The notes beneath the pieces are model-generated. The model saw nothing but the letters and a program-made list of their open reading frames with translations, was not told the origin of the DNA and ran no database searches. The position numbers and the translations under genes are program-made. Below, in pieces: positions 36,101 through 49,280 of a stretch of 64,000 nucleotides of DNA (position 1 is the first letter of the stretch; the number at the start of each line of letters is the position of its first letter). This stretch comes from Tyto alba (Eukaryota > Chordata > Aves > Strigiformes > Tytonidae): assembly GCF_018691265.1 (NCBI RefSeq), contig NW_024881327.1, forward strand, positions 26,591,936 to 26,655,935, in the 5' to 3' direction.

Positions 36101-39100
36101 CTTAGCTTGCCTTCATTCACAAAAGGTTTGCCTTCTCCTCCCTGCAGCTGTAGCATTGTAAAGTCTGAGGAAAAAATATTTTTAAGATTATCAGGAATTA
36201 TTAACCCTTTTAGATGCCAGCATAATTCAAAGACATTGCAGGGGCAGCATTTGCAGCTTTGTCACCGCTGGTCTCCTTGATGGCATGCAGGAAATCTTCA
36301 CACGTCTTTCCGTTCCATGATTTAATAATAGCTGACATAATTAAATTCTATAAGTAAATCGTTCAGTGCATGTTCTGCATAATGGAATTTACAGCAAGTA
36401 CAAATATTACAAGATATAATTAAATGTTATGTTGAACAGTATCATGTGGATAAATTTTATATAATTGCCAAGACAGATTAATCAGAAGTGCTCTTCTATA
36501 CACAGACATAAGAGTGAAATTTAGAGTTTTGAGTCAGGTAAGCTGGAGAAAGAAAGTAACATTCACATTCAAGGCAGACTTTTGCTTTTAGTCAGTTACT
36601 GTTCTTTTTGCAATCTCAGCAGAATTTTTTTTCTCCGCTATCTCCAGGGACTGTCTAAAGTTTCAACACAGGAACAGCTACTGGCAGTGTTATTTTCCTG
36701 GACTGCTTTTACATGCTTTTTTTCTATTTGCCATCCCTTTAATTAACATCTTTAGAGGAAGTTGGAACGTGGATTTCAGGGTTTTCCACTATTTCTCCAT
36801 TTTTCATATTTACACTTTGCAAGACTAACAACAATAAGAAGGCCATATTCAGTTGCTGGCTATTGTACATCTACAACATTTGAAGATACAGAAGAGAGCA
36901 AGTTTAGTGCTACACAAGACATTTACATGGTCTCTGGGCAGCATGACATGGAGTATGACATATATTATGACTATAGTTAAGAAATTATTTATTCCCACAG
37001 AAACACATCTACGATGAACACTTCTTAGGGTACAGAAAGTTTTAGGGGACAGTCCTCAAGAAGCTGGCCCTCATAAAAGTAGCTTCGTGGGATTCAGGGG
37101 TAGTCTTGCAACTACTGAGCCTTAGACTCTTATTAAACATGATGGAGGAGAACAACAACCATTTCTGGGTTTATATTTAGGCATGCTTGTTTTTATAGCA
37201 ATCTTTTCCTGAAAATTAGAAATTGTGGTTATCTTCCACCTATGGGACTTTGGGTCTGGAAAAAGAAGTACAATATGTAAAGTGTGCTTCATCCTGAAAG
37301 AGATCACCTTCTTGCTGACATATTTTAACTAGGAGTGCTTAGTCAATACATTCAAATTCCATTCTGTCATCTTAAGTACTCAAAATACATTTTTATGGTT
37401 CTTTATCCATGCTGTCCTTAAGACAACAAATCATGGCAAGAGTCCAACTTGCAAGTCAAGAGCTGGAGTATGTTCTTCCTAGATATCCTCAACAGACCTT
37501 CTTAAGAAGTAAAAATATCACCCAAAATCTTCCTCTAATCTCCAAAACTTTCTTATGGCTAGTAATATATGAAACAGTTAATTTCTGGTTTAGTCAGGTC
37601 AGTTTTGCACAATTAAGAGCTAGCTAAGAAAAACAAGAGATTTTATATACAAATAATAAAAAAAAATGTGCATATATGTGTGTGCCTATATACAAGTATG
37701 CATACACCCACACACTAGAAACATGCCATTTAGCTTAAGATGGTTTTCACAATGAAACATCACATAATCATCTGCCAACTGGATCTACATCCTAATAAAG
37801 TGTTCAGAGCACTGTTCTCATGGATTAAAATCTCCAAAGAAACAACATCTGTTTTACTGCAAAGGTATACTCTACCCAGAACACTGCTGCTGGTTAGGAT
37901 TTAATGGGCATTGTGGCACAAAAGAAGAAATTCTTCTTTGTTTCCCACACCATCATGAATTAGTAGAAAACTTCAGAGGTAAATCAGGGCTAATAGGAAT
38001 AGAAGCAATGCCACCCTGGCACAGAAGCTATAGGCACACAGGTTAAGCTTGAATTATTTTGTTGGTTTTCCTTTTTTTTTTGGTGTATAAAGCAAAAAAC
38101 CTCCACATTGTGAAGCTTTCTCATTTAAACCATATAGAACAGCTCCTTGTATATTCACCATATACTACATTTCTGGCTCTGAAGAAGATGCATTCACATT
38201 GCAGGTTTTAGGTATCTAAGCTAGGTAAAACTCAAAATGCATAAGGTGTGAGTGTGAAAATGGAAAGTGAGAGGCATCTCCAGGGGGCATTTCTGAGCAC
38301 CCGGATTAGATGCTTAAAATTTGATTGCAAATTCCCTCCTCAAATGCCCTTGTATAAAACTGCATTTCTAAATATATTGTTGCAAAGCTAGTGTAGGTTT
38401 CTCATTAAAAAAATCCATACAACAGCGAAAAAATCTTCCAGCAAAATGTTATAACAGAGAGGCCAAAATTATATTTTTATTAAAATTATATTAAGAAAGT
38501 AATAATGTAAGCAAGATATTAAAAAAAGCCACAATGAATGAATCAAGTAGTCACTGTAAATTATCGTTGAGATTTCTTTTCATACAGCAACGTCAGGCAG
38601 AAAAGACTGAGCCTATCTAAAGATCACAGGAGTCAGAAGACTGCAGTTTCTGTATTGTATTATTATCACGTACAGTTGCTACTCAGACAGCAAACATATT
38701 CTGTATTGAAAATCTCACTCTACCACAAACTTGCTCACAACTTGAGAGCTTTCTCTAACAGTCCCTAGGCTTAGTACCCATCTACACCTACACATAAATT
38801 GCACCCTAGCAATGTATCCATCTACACCTGAATAAATTCCTTTTCTTCTAACAATCAGAACCAGGCTTTATTTTTAGGAGGATGTAACTTAGAGTGACAC
38901 TGACACCAGGTGACTCCAGTTTCACTTGGGTGTGATGCACAAGTTAATAATGTCTTTCACATCTATGCAGTAGAAAAGGTAACTGGCTGCTGCCTCTTGC
39001 TACTCGCAAGCTGTGCACTGCAAATAGGGAAAGGTTGTGTTTCGCAGCTTTTTTTTTGTGCATGAGACACAGGGTAGCAGATAACATGAGAAAAAAACCT

Positions 39101-41997
39101 CAAAGTGAGGGACAGAAGCTTAAAGACAACTCTTCTGCACTAAAACACAATTACAAATGTCACTGTATGAGTCAATATTTCAGTGTAAATACCACACAAT
39201 GCCTCAGAGTTTTCAGGAAGGGACTAAATGTGAGACTATCCTGAGGTTGGCTATGACCTGACCTCAGCTCTTCACTGATGAAAAGAAAGCCCAAGGAGGG
39301 GTCACTGGGGAATTAATGCCAAGAAGGTTTCAGTGCAGTTCAGATTTAGTTTGTGATTACCTGAAGTTCAGACCTAGTGAGAATCACCAGTCCCAGGCCA
39401 TGCTTTTGAGGTGCTATTTATTCTCCTGTGCTAAATTACAGCCAGTCGATAGCTGTCTCCAGGCTCCTGGGGGAGAGAAGGGTCCCTGCAGAGGTGTCAG
39501 AGAAGCACATCCTTCCCGTGGCCAGCGGCCGCAGCAGGGAAGGTGTGAGACCAGCCTCCTCTGCCTTCACGCCTCTCCCCAGAACCAGCTATTCTATTTC
39601 TGAATAAGAAGGCAATTAATGATGTTAAATCAGCTGTTTCATAGGGCTACCTCAAAACTGTACCCTCCAACTGAAGGATAAGGGTCTCTAATATGGATTG
39701 TCACTGACTCATAATTGCGTCACAAATCTACCTGATTTAAAGATTTTCCTAACTCTGGAGTCACACAACATCTAATAATCTCAGCTTTTGTCATAAAATG
39801 TAAATCTCTAAACTTCATGGTGGAGAATATTCTTTTCAAACTTTGAGATATAGAAAGCAGATTATGAAAACTTTCAAAAATATTTTGCTTCAATTGATCT
39901 TCAAATACCTGATGCCCATGATATAATACCCGAAACTGCTTAAAATCTTAAAATTGTTCTAAGAATACTTACCTTTGAGTTTCATGTGTTGATGTTATTT
40001 TTATTAGCAATTATCAATACAGAGTGGAAACATATACTTGCTTTTTAAAAACAACATGTATTCAACTCACATTCCACTTTTTAATATTGCTAATGGGACA
40101 TATATGCAGTAATTCATAGGTAACAAGGAAGCACAATCATTTAGATAGAATTTCAAGACATTGAATAAATTGGATGTCTCTACACTCTTATTCCTCAAAC
40201 TCTTTCTTTCTGGCCTACCATCCCTCTAGTTTTCCTGGCAATGTTCCTGTCAAAGGCCACAGTCTGATCTTTAAATACTGAATAATGCACACATCCCTAG
40301 TAAGAATCAAGAATTCAGAAATATGGAACTGCTTCATAAATTTTCATGTTTGACAAGCCATACACTTTTTTCCTTTGGAATGTGCTTTTCTCCCAGAGGG
40401 AGGTGCGCACATTAGCATATAAAATCAATACACTGAGTGCGAACTTTTGTGCCATTTCCAAAGAGGATTTTAGCCTGTATTCAGATACATACACATTTAT
40501 GCGCAAAACAGTGTTATACCTATTCATGCTATATACAACATGTAAACGTAATTTAGACAACTCATTCATGTATTGAATCACAGCCAGCTATACAAACCAA
40601 ACTCTGCAGCTGCACCAATGAAGCAGCAGAACAGTAGCCATAAAGGATAAATTCTCCTCTCAAGGCTGAACTCTGCTGTGGAGATTGGGATGAAATTTTA
40701 GGTGAATCTCCATATATTTCATTGTAATTCTGTAGGAAATTTTAGGCACTGTTCTTCATAATAAGGACTTCCAATTTACACCAATTCTATCCTAGCGAAC
40801 TAAGAATTGAGGATGTTCCTATATAGAGAAACATCATATCTGCTGTTTACGGCACATGCACAAGCATCCCAACCACAGCAGCTTTCTTTTCTGCTGAAGC
40901 AGAACCAACCCACTCACCTTCCACAAAATTTCCTCAAGAGTTACCTAAAACTCAGAGACCAGCTTTATCCAAAGAATACAAAACCACAGCACTCTAGATG
41001 AGAGGGATTTGCTGATGAGACTAAAAGCAATTGCTGCTTTCCAGGGTGGCATAACTCTTGACAAAATGTTTATTTCCATTTTCCTCTGAGGGAAATGAGA
41101 GGAGAGTCTGACCCAACAGCATATTTACTATTTCATGCAAACAAAAATAAACTAAAATGTCTAATTGTTTTCCTTGGGCCCTGTCCAAAGTGTTATGCAA
41201 GTGCATAAACAGCAAACAAAATCTCTCAGCTAGAGCTTCCTTTCCAGCTGAACCACGTAGTTTTTCTGACATCTAGTGGCGTGTAACTGTGGGGTTTTTT
41301 CTTCATAACAGCAAGTTTAGAATCAAATTACATCCTCCTAGGAATTTTTGGCAGAATAAGGTCTTCAAAAAAGCAGATTGTGTAGGACAACCCTTGCTAG
41401 CCTCCTGACTCCCCCCTTGAAGAATGCATCTGCTGCAACATGTACTGAAGACCCACAGGGCACAGCACCAATTGCAGAAGATGAAAGGGGCCATTCTACA
41501 GGTTTTATGAATGCTCTCTTTCCAAATGAAAGCTCTAAGATGGCTTGCAGGCTTCCCCCTTCACCTTTAAGAGCAGCTGCAGCAAGTCACTGCAGGCACC
41601 TTGCTTGAAAAGCTGTGCTATTGATCCAGAGAACTTTTACTCAGCTGGCACTGGATGGTTAAGAGGAAGACACAAAGCCTTCCCAGGACTGGCTCCATGT
41701 GCATTCTAGGCCTTCCAAATACAGTGTGAGTGTTGCAAAGAAGTTGAGTGGATTATCCATTCTCCTGGAAGCACATCTTAAGACAGCATCTGGTCACTTT
41801 AAAATAGTATATTTAATTATTCCTTGAGTTCTTAAAGCTCAGTTTTTAAAAAATGAACTGTTGAAATGCAGCCCACTTGAAGTTCTTGGATTAATTCACT
41901 GTATCAACAGAAGTTGCACGGGGAATGTGGAAATGACCACAAAGAAATTCTTCATCCTTAAAATTTAACATCCTCTATTCTACACGTTTCTCATGGT
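33139..41997. other. Unique DNA, no gene recognised
   Basis: Holds a polypyrimidine tract (35231-35325) and AT-rich stretches. About 36300-36490 is dense in TAATTA-type motifs and might be conserved non-coding sequence. A small GC-rich island lies at about 39440-39590 with a NotI site (GCGGCCGC). A 12-bp direct repeat CCATCTACACCT occurs near 38778 and 38818. Open frames are short and unrecognised; one near 36762-36980 ends in an acidic, Tyr-rich tail (EYDIYYDYS) and has no other support. Confidence 0.45.
35231..35325. repeat. Polypyrimidine (CTT/CCT)n tract
   Basis: About 95 nt almost entirely C and T, including mirror-symmetric TTCTTCTTTTCTTCTT-type runs, ending in TTTTTCAG. Such homopurine-homopyrimidine mirror tracts can form triplex (H-DNA). 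The TTTTTCAG end is acceptor-like, but I see no exon after it. Confidence 0.9.
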
Positions 41998-42050
41998 TTG
42001 GACCCAGTGACTTCACTGGGATTATGCATACATGAGTAAGTAATGCTGCA
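41998..42050. repeat. Ancient L3/MIR-type relic
   Basis: CCCAGTGACTTCACTGGGATTATGCATACATGAGTAAG is very close in layout to the deeply old amniote repeat with a CAGTGACTTCAATGGGA core and a following CATGAGTAA block. Only about 50 bp survive. Confidence 0.45.
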
Positions 42051-43685
42051 CTACAGCAGCAGATCTGTAAAGCAAAATAGCTGATGCTGAGGACGCAACA
42101 TCCACACAACGCTTCAAGGTGGGGACCACCTCAGAGAAGCTCTAGCAGTCCAGCTGCACAGACAGGACAGCCGCCAGTGGCTGCAGCACAAGAAGTGCTC
42201 CCGCAGTGTACACCTTCCTGTTCCTTCTCCCCAAAGGGATGCAGTTTGCATACTCCAAGGCTAAAATGGTAATGTAGATGTATTTTAGTCTAGCTTCTTC
42301 ATGCATGAGCACTTTTCTTCCCTGAGCATCACTCATCTGCTTGTGATGTGCCAGGAGGCTGAGCCAGCTGTGTTCCAGCGCATTGCCTGCCTGCCTCTGC
42401 TCACACAAGGTACTAGCAGCCACACAGCCTTCTCATCCACATGCTTGCACTTCTGCCTCAGTATCGACCTGCTCTGTAAAATGCTTTAAATTCTGTGGGT
42501 TAAAACAAAGTGTCAGACTGAAGCTATAGTTCTCCAACAGAAACAGATATAGCCAAAAGTTATCCCTTCCGTCAGAAAAAAAAGCACTGTGGATAAAGAC
42601 TGAAAGACAAAAGTGACTGTGAGACTGAACACTCCCAGAAAGATGGCCCTCATTATGTACATGACTGCCAAGTAGTAAGATAAATGGTAACACTGAATTC
42701 CCTGAGCTAACCATAGAAAAACTATAGCCCAGCTTTACATACACTCATGTCTCCATATGCCTCTGTCCTGCACTCTTCAATGACCTTGGCAGGGACAGAC
42801 CTCTGCCCTTCCAGCTCCCATTCCTCTCTCCATGCCTTTTTCTACTAGCTTCACACCATTGATCTTTTACAAAACAAACCAGAGAAGGTCCTGTATTACT
42901 CAGCAGTTACTACTCACAACTAAGTATTTTTAGGCAGAATTAACGATAAATTCTGGTTTTCTTACTCATAAGCAGTCCCTCTGTAGTCAACAGAACTGTT
43001 AATGCAAAATATTCACAAGGTATAGAGGTAGAAATAAATGTTTATCCTTTAAACAATCTTCTTATTTTCACCCATTTCTGATGCTGGTTCATAGTTTTGC
43101 AGATAACTAACATTGGTTTTATTTTTCTTTGTCTTAACACACAAATGTATGACAAATGTATATTAAGAGTTTTTTTCCCCTAACAAAAATATTCTGTTTG
43201 AATTATAATTCTTTTATAATCTGAGAAAACTTTCCACCCATATGCAACTGCAGAGTGCCTGTCAGATTCCTAGCAGTATTTAGAAAGATTTTTCAGAGGA
43301 GCAATGCTGATGTGAGGCTTGCAACAGGACAGAGAACCAAGAATCACCTTCTTTGTAAAGAGGTGATGATTTAAAGTCATCATTTTGGCATGTGCAAAGC
43401 ACAGGAAAGTTCTCATCAGCATCCCATCCTCCAACAAGAGGTACAGATGGTGCAGAGGGAATTACAAAGGTAAAGAATTCAGACAGTGTTGTGCACATTA
43501 AATAAAGAATATACAGTACTTCATAGCGTGGAGAAGAAGAAATCTTCCTTCCAGAAGAGACCTGTCACCTCAACAAAGATGTATTGTCTGTATCACATGA
43601 ATGTCTGCAACACCACTTAAATACAGAACATCTAATGAGACCTGCAGTTATACTGGAGGGAACATCCTGTTTTATTTTGCATACA

Positions 43686-43755
43686 AGGCCTGATTCTGCT
43701 CTGCCTTGTACCAGTGCAAGTCAGGAGTCACTCCCCTGAATTCTTTGGTGTTTAA
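43686..43755. repeat. Ancient L3/MIR-type relic
   Basis: GGCCTGATTCTGCTCT, then CTTGTACCAGTGCAAGTCAG, then GAGTCACTCC. This matches in order the ancient amniote repeat whose core reads GATTCTGC...ACCAGTGTAAATCAGGAGTAACTCC. Family assignment is from memory of the motif order. Confidence 0.55.
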
Positions 43756-44157
43756 GAGACATTTTCAAATTAAGAGCTACAACACTTTTCTTCAAAAGTA
43801 AAAAGCATTAACTGCCAAACCTGCAGCCCCTCCAGGTCAACTTCCTTTCAGTGAGAATCCAAGTTATCACTTGGGCTTAAACATCTTCATGGACAATTAT
43901 AAAACCCTTCTTCGTTCAGTGTGGCTATCCTAATACTTGAGAGCAAGCAATTAGTTTATGTACCAAGCTGTGACCAAAGTACCTTACATACAAATAGGAA
44001 AATGAGAATTATCTTCCCTCCATTTTCAAAACAGTATTGACTACTACTGTGGTCTTCTGTGACTGTACTAGTACTACATCCAACCAAGTCATTCATAAAC
44101 GGATTAACAAATGAACACTACAGCCTGGAAGTGGTAAGAAAGAGAGAAAAGTTCAGA

Positions 44158-44322
44158 GAATCATAGAATGGTTTGGGTTGAAAGGAACCTTAAAGATCAT
44201 CGGGTTCCAACCCCCCTGCCATGGGCAGGGACACCTTCCCCCAGACCAGGTTGCTCAAAGCCCCGTCCAGCCTGGCCTTGAGCCCTGCCAGGGAGGGGGC
44301 AGCCACAGCTGCTCTGGGCAAG
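44158..44322 (-). mobile_element. CR1 LINE 3' end, minus strand
   Basis: Plus-strand text starts GAATCATAGAATGGTTTGGG and runs through CCTGCCATGGGCAGGGACAC and AAGCCCCGTCCAGCCTGGCC to GCTCTGGGCAA. This is a 165-bp 5'-truncated CR1. It is very similar to the 3' end of the copy at 47350-47925 (differences at only a handful of positions), so both are young members of one subfamily lying in opposite orientation. Short frames translated across it are shadows. Confidence 0.9.
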
Positions 44323-47300
44323 AAGTTGTTAAGCACTTTCATTCATACAAAGAGGGCATGCATGAAAAAGGACACTGTTTTGTTCCAAACTATGTATCCA
44401 AGAGTCCAGGCAAGGTTTTCCAAGTGTTGTGTACCCTTAGCTCTTCTTTGGTTGAATGGGATCTGAATGTGTTCAGGCTTTTATGCGTGGTCTTTCCCTA
44501 AACCATCAGTTTACTCTCTGCAAGAGAATGAAAATTAAAAGCCCACCTGACTGCTAAAGCCACAGTGCCAAGAAATATGCCTTCCATTAACTTTGGGACT
44601 GTGAAATGACACCTATTTGAAATGGACAGGAAATTTAAACACTTTTTCCAAGCACTTTTTTTTCTTTAGTATCCTACTGAGAACAATTTAAGCTCAGATG
44701 CTGGAAAATCCATGCTTTATTACAAACTGGGATTTTTTTTATATGATGAGTTGCTTTTGCACACGTTAACTGAGATTTCATGATTCCCAGTGTAGCAATT
44801 GGGTTAAGCAAGCACCTGCACTCCAAGATCTCCAAACCTGACCAGAGCAAGTTATACATATTTGTTGGGTACTGACAGTTAGTTGAAGCACAATCTGTGG
44901 AATCATCAATTCCATTTAGTCCTGATCCCACTTTTTAAGGACCCAGATATTATTTAAAAGTTTGTATTTATACCATCTGGGCATTAGGGAACTGCCATCT
45001 GGGAGTTAGGAGTTAAAAGTCTTATATGGTCAGATATAAAGTCAACCAGCTATGTCATTTAGTAAATTCTTGTAAACACTGGCCAAACAACAAAAAAATT
45101 AAACCCAGTCCCAGCATTAGGTAATTAAAATGATATTACATATTTATAATTTTCAACTTCATCTTGTAACATGATACCATTTGCAGTGGGTCTGCCCCAG
45201 TGTAGTATAATTCTGTTGTGGTGTAAATAAGATAAACACACCTTTAACTTCACCAAGGATGCATCTGTTTCCACTGGGGCTAAACTTCCCCTGTGGGTTC
45301 CCTATTTATTTATAGGCAACATGGTAGACCGGGATGACAAAGACACATATCTCAATGTTGCAGCTACATTACAACTAACGTATTTATCAGGATACAGAAA
45401 ATCATATATTACTAAACACCATGATGTTCTGGAGAGAAAGATACCTGCCTTGCAGGATATTGAAGAAAGCATCACGGAAGGTATTAGCAACTTTCTGCCA
45501 GTGAAACCAGGTTATGATTCTCACTGTGTGGAAACAAGAGTCTCTTGGCATTTCAAACATTTGACTCTGCCCCTTCTGTGCAACTCTATCAGTACAAACA
45601 AAAAGCAGAGTAACCCAAAATGCGCCATGTCCATTCAAAATCAGTGGTTTGTTGGAGCATTGTACATCTACCTGAACAGCTTGTTCGCCTTCCTCCATTA
45701 GAGAAGCAGATTCACATTCAAGGACATAAAATTTGCACTTGCTCTTCTTTGCTCATCTGTAGCAAGAACAAAACCTGCTACCACCAGAGTTTAAGAAATA
45801 ACTTTGCTAAAAAGATGTCTGTGGCTCTTTCCCAGCAGACTAGAGACAGTGTTACAGTGACCATATACCCAGAGTGACTAGCTAACAATAAGGGGCAAGA
45901 CCCATTTTTCATCAGGGCAGCCCTACTAAGATCCACCCTGTTCCTCGATACTTATAAAGGCATCTTGAACAATAGCACAAAGATTGTTTCCTATCCTCGG
46001 TCTTGTTTTCAGTCAGTCATATCCCCTGGTAAATAATCCTTGGTCTACCTTCCAAAAAACACAGATGAATGTTAGAATGGGCTCTGGATAACATATTACC
46101 TAATGCTGTTCAAGGCTAGGAGAATTACCTGCTGGAAATTATCTGGAAGGGTCTTAATGAATACCACAAGGTTTCTGCTAAACAGACGTTCTTAGCCAGT
46201 CTAGAGAGAGATTCTACCTTGGATCACGATTAATTGCTTGGATTTCATAAGGTGCACCAGATGTCAGGGTCAGCAAGTCTTCTTGCTGCTCCAGGAAAAC
46301 TGCCAAAAATATTGGCTGGCTATATTCCAGGGGACTGACTTCATGCAGCAGCAGGATAGCAGTCACCAGTTGTCCTATAAAGGTTTTAATTTCGATCCTG
46401 ATTTCTAAATGGTGAGAACTATAGATAAACAGGAAACTGAAGAGGTTTTTTTGTGCCTAGAGGGACATACACCTAACCTACCAAAATTAATTCAAGCATG
46501 GCAAAGGATATTTAAGATCCTTCAGCTGGGGTATGGCATAAACACTGGCCATGAAGAAAAACAGACTGGAAAGCAATGAAGATGTTTTAATTATTCCCAA
46601 TCAGACATGACTTAGTGGCTTTGACTATCTTTTGTCTGCCTGGAGAGTTCATTTTGGAAATCCCAATATAAAATATTGTAGCCCTTAAACTGTAAGCTCT
46701 CCTCCTGCTGCCTGAGGTCAGCTCTCATCAAGCTGGTAAGTCTCTCTGGGAGAGCCAAAGAAAGCTGCCCACGCTTTCCATCTCAGCAAATGGTGATGGC
46801 AGCTCAAAGTGGAGAGAAGCAGGAAGGTACATAGAAACACCTGATTTGTTATAACGACAGAAATCTGTGGTTAGTTTTCCTTTTTCACCTAAGAACAAGG
46901 ATTTTTTCACTTTTGTCATTCAAAATTAGATGGATTAGGTCTCAGACTGCTCCCCAGATTCTTTTTACTGAAGTTTCTGGAGTTGAATACAGATGCCATC
47001 TGATCAATCTTTTCTTGTAACAAATTTAAGCTGTTTGTAACAGTGAGGACCAACTTGGTGTCATGCTTTAGAGGCCAAAAAGGGCTTAAAGAGGGTAAAA
47101 CGAACAGCAGGATTAGGTTAAATGAAAATGTGGGAGACACAGGCAGCATCCATGACAGGTGTGGGGAACTAAAACAGCCAAACAGTGAATTTTTATCACT
47201 GCATAGTGACAGCTTCTTACAACAGAATATGAAAGCCTAAGAGGGAGAAAGGCTGGCAGGGAAGGGTGCAAAGCGCTACTCATAAGGCTGCTTAGTCTTT

Positions 47301-47349
47301 TTTTGCAGTGGTTTAAAACAGTTTACTTTGAATTAAAAGAAATTAAAAG
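44323..47349. other. Unique spacer between inverted CR1 copies
   Basis: No recognised gene. The most exon-like stretch is 45315-45479 (see the separate entry). The rest is AT-rich unique DNA with no mobile element that I can identify. Confidence 0.45.
45321..45701 (+). other. 126-codon ATG open frame of unknown nature
   Basis: Begins with a good initiation context (AACATGG, A at -3 and G at +4) and runs 126 codons to TAG. The N-terminal 50 residues are hydrophilic (DRDDKDTY, then DVLERKIPALQDIEE). The first part is bracketed by an acceptor-like TTTATAG at 45308-45314 and a donor-like AAG|GTATTA at 45480, so 45315-45479 could be an exon. I recognise no family. At this GC content one or a few frames of this length are expected by chance in 64 kb, so it is probably not a gene. 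Confidence 0.12.
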
Positions 47350-47925
47350 GTCCAGCAGGTCAAGGGAGGTGATTCGCCCCCTCTACTCTGTTCTCATGAG
47401 ACCCCATCTGCGGTGCTGTGTCCAGCTCTGGGGTTTCTGGTATAAAGACAGACAAGAGCCTGGTTGAGCAGGTATGGAGGAGGTCATGAAGATGATAGTG
47501 GGGATGGAGCACCTCCCTGATGAGGACAGGCTGAGAGAGTTGGGGTTGTTCAGCCTGGAGAAGAGAAGGCTCCAGGGAGACCTTATAGCAGCCTTCCAGT
47601 ACTTAAAGGGGGCTACAGGAAAGGTGGGGAGGGACTCTTCATCAGGGGGTGTAGGGATAGGATGAGGGGTAAGAGTTTTAAACTGAAAGAGAGTACATTT
47701 AGATGAGATATGGAGAAGAAATTCTTCGCTGTGAGGGTGGTGGGGCACTGGCACAGGTTGCCCAGAGCAGCTGTGGCTGCCCCCTCCCTGGCAGGGCTCA
47801 AGGCCAGGCTGGACGGGGCTTTGAGCAACCTGGGCTGGGGGAAGGTGTCCCTGCCCATGGCAGGGGGGTTGGGACTAGATGATCTTTAAGGTCCCTTCCA
47901 ACCCAAAACATTCTATGATTCTGTG
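47350..47925 (+). mobile_element. CR1 LINE 3' end, plus strand (about 580 bp)
   Basis: Starts in the C-terminal part of ORF2: CCAGCAGGTCAAGGGAGGTG, then TGCTGTGTCCAGCTCTGGGG and AGCCTGGAGAAGAGAAGGCT. It then continues through the 3' UTR (GGTTGCCCAGAGCAGCTGTG, CCCTGCCCATGGCAGGGGGG) to TAGATGATCTTTAAGGTCCC and ATTCTATGATTCTGTG. Order and spacing match CR1 throughout, and divergence looks low. The ORF2 remnant is translated as [20 protein letters not shown], the family's usual C-terminal motif, but is truncated and non-functional. Confidence 0.93.
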
Positions 47926-49039
47926 TCCACATGCACACCCCTGAGCGTTCAAACCTAGCTAGACAGCTCTGGCCAGCTGAGACAAAGTGTTCCTCCAAGA
48001 CTTCCTGGTATATTTTAGCCATCTATTCTCAGAGAGTTTGTCTGTAATGCTTCAAGCTGGCTTACCCCTCGAGAGCTTCAGCCATCTATAAGTAAGTTTG
48101 TCATTGGAGAATTTGCTGTAGGTAAAATAAGGGGGGAAAGATGCTTGGAGAAAAGTAGAAACGTCCTCACTGGAGATCTTACTTTCACTGTGGAAAAGTC
48201 ATCCATTTCCTCTAATGTTCATGACTCATTTACTGCACTGAATTATTTTTAGTTTAGGTGGTCACTAAAGATGGAATTATAAGAAGTAAATGTATGCCTG
48301 AATGCTATTCCAACCACTTTTCCTTGACTCTGTGAATTGATATTGCAGGCATCATTAGCTGGTTCGTACTCTAAGGGGTAGTGAGCTCTGTTAATAAAAA
48401 TATGCTTTATACACAGCCTTCATGTTAGCCTTTTTTTGACTCCTTTATGATTGATTTTAAGCTATTTAATTCTCTGAAAAACATTCAAGAATATCCATTG
48501 CCTTTTCAGCTGAAACAGGAACCTACTATAAATTAAGTCTCTGAGAAGGAAGGAAGATGACAAGGAAATTGAGTATTTCATTCTATAGTTACCCAGACCT
48601 ATCAAGCCTGTCTAAATTTCAGTAGACATCAGCTGATAGGTCAATATGGAAGGGACATAAAAAATGAAAGCCAGTAATCTACCCCTTTAGAAAATAAATG
48701 TAAGCAGCACTTACAATTCTAAAGGATTGTGCTACAATTTATGACTCAATTTTTAGCTGTTTCATAATGGGATTACTGTAGGTTTTCAGTATGGTATTTT
48801 AGATTGGTGGTCAGAAAAACTAAGGCATGTATGTTCTATAGAAAATAGAAATCACAGCAATTATGTTTCATCATCAGCTTAGTAGAAATATTCATATGTG
48901 TACAGTCAACCAGAATTCCTAGCATCTTGGCTTTCTACCAATTCTTGTTGTTAACGTTTTACTTCATACTTGTTTGCTACTCCATCAGTTGTCATAATGA
49001 CAAATAAAAATAAAGATAGAAGAAAATTCTAGGGGTCAT

Positions 49040-49280
49040 CTAAGACATTGCTCATTTTTTTTAATTGAATTGAATGACCTTTCATGTTGGGGAACAACAT
49101 AAATCAAACTGATTAATTGATATAATCATCTGGTAAATTCATTTTAATGAGTTATTGTTTAACATCCATCAGGAGAGATAATTGCATAATTAACACTAAT
49201 GAGCTATTTTACAGAGTCATGTCTGCATTCCTATAAATAAAATTACAAATGCAATTAATACAAATATTTTAACACAGCTC
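49040..49280. promoter_or_regulatory. Candidate conserved non-coding element / enhancer
   Basis: A 240-bp repeat-free block dense in homeodomain and octamer-like cores: TTAATTGAATTGAATGACC, GATTAATTGATATAATC, TTTTAATGAG, ATTGCATAATTAAC, ACTAATGAG and GCAATTAATAC. Clusters like this are typical of developmental enhancers in gene deserts. Composition alone (very AT-rich) can also generate them, so this is only a candidate. Confidence 0.25.

Noticed and set aside
47383..47858. Minus-strand frames of 123 and 81 codons
   Set aside because: Antisense of the plus-strand CR1. The same antisense peptide recurs at 44221-44466 because that is the other CR1 copy.
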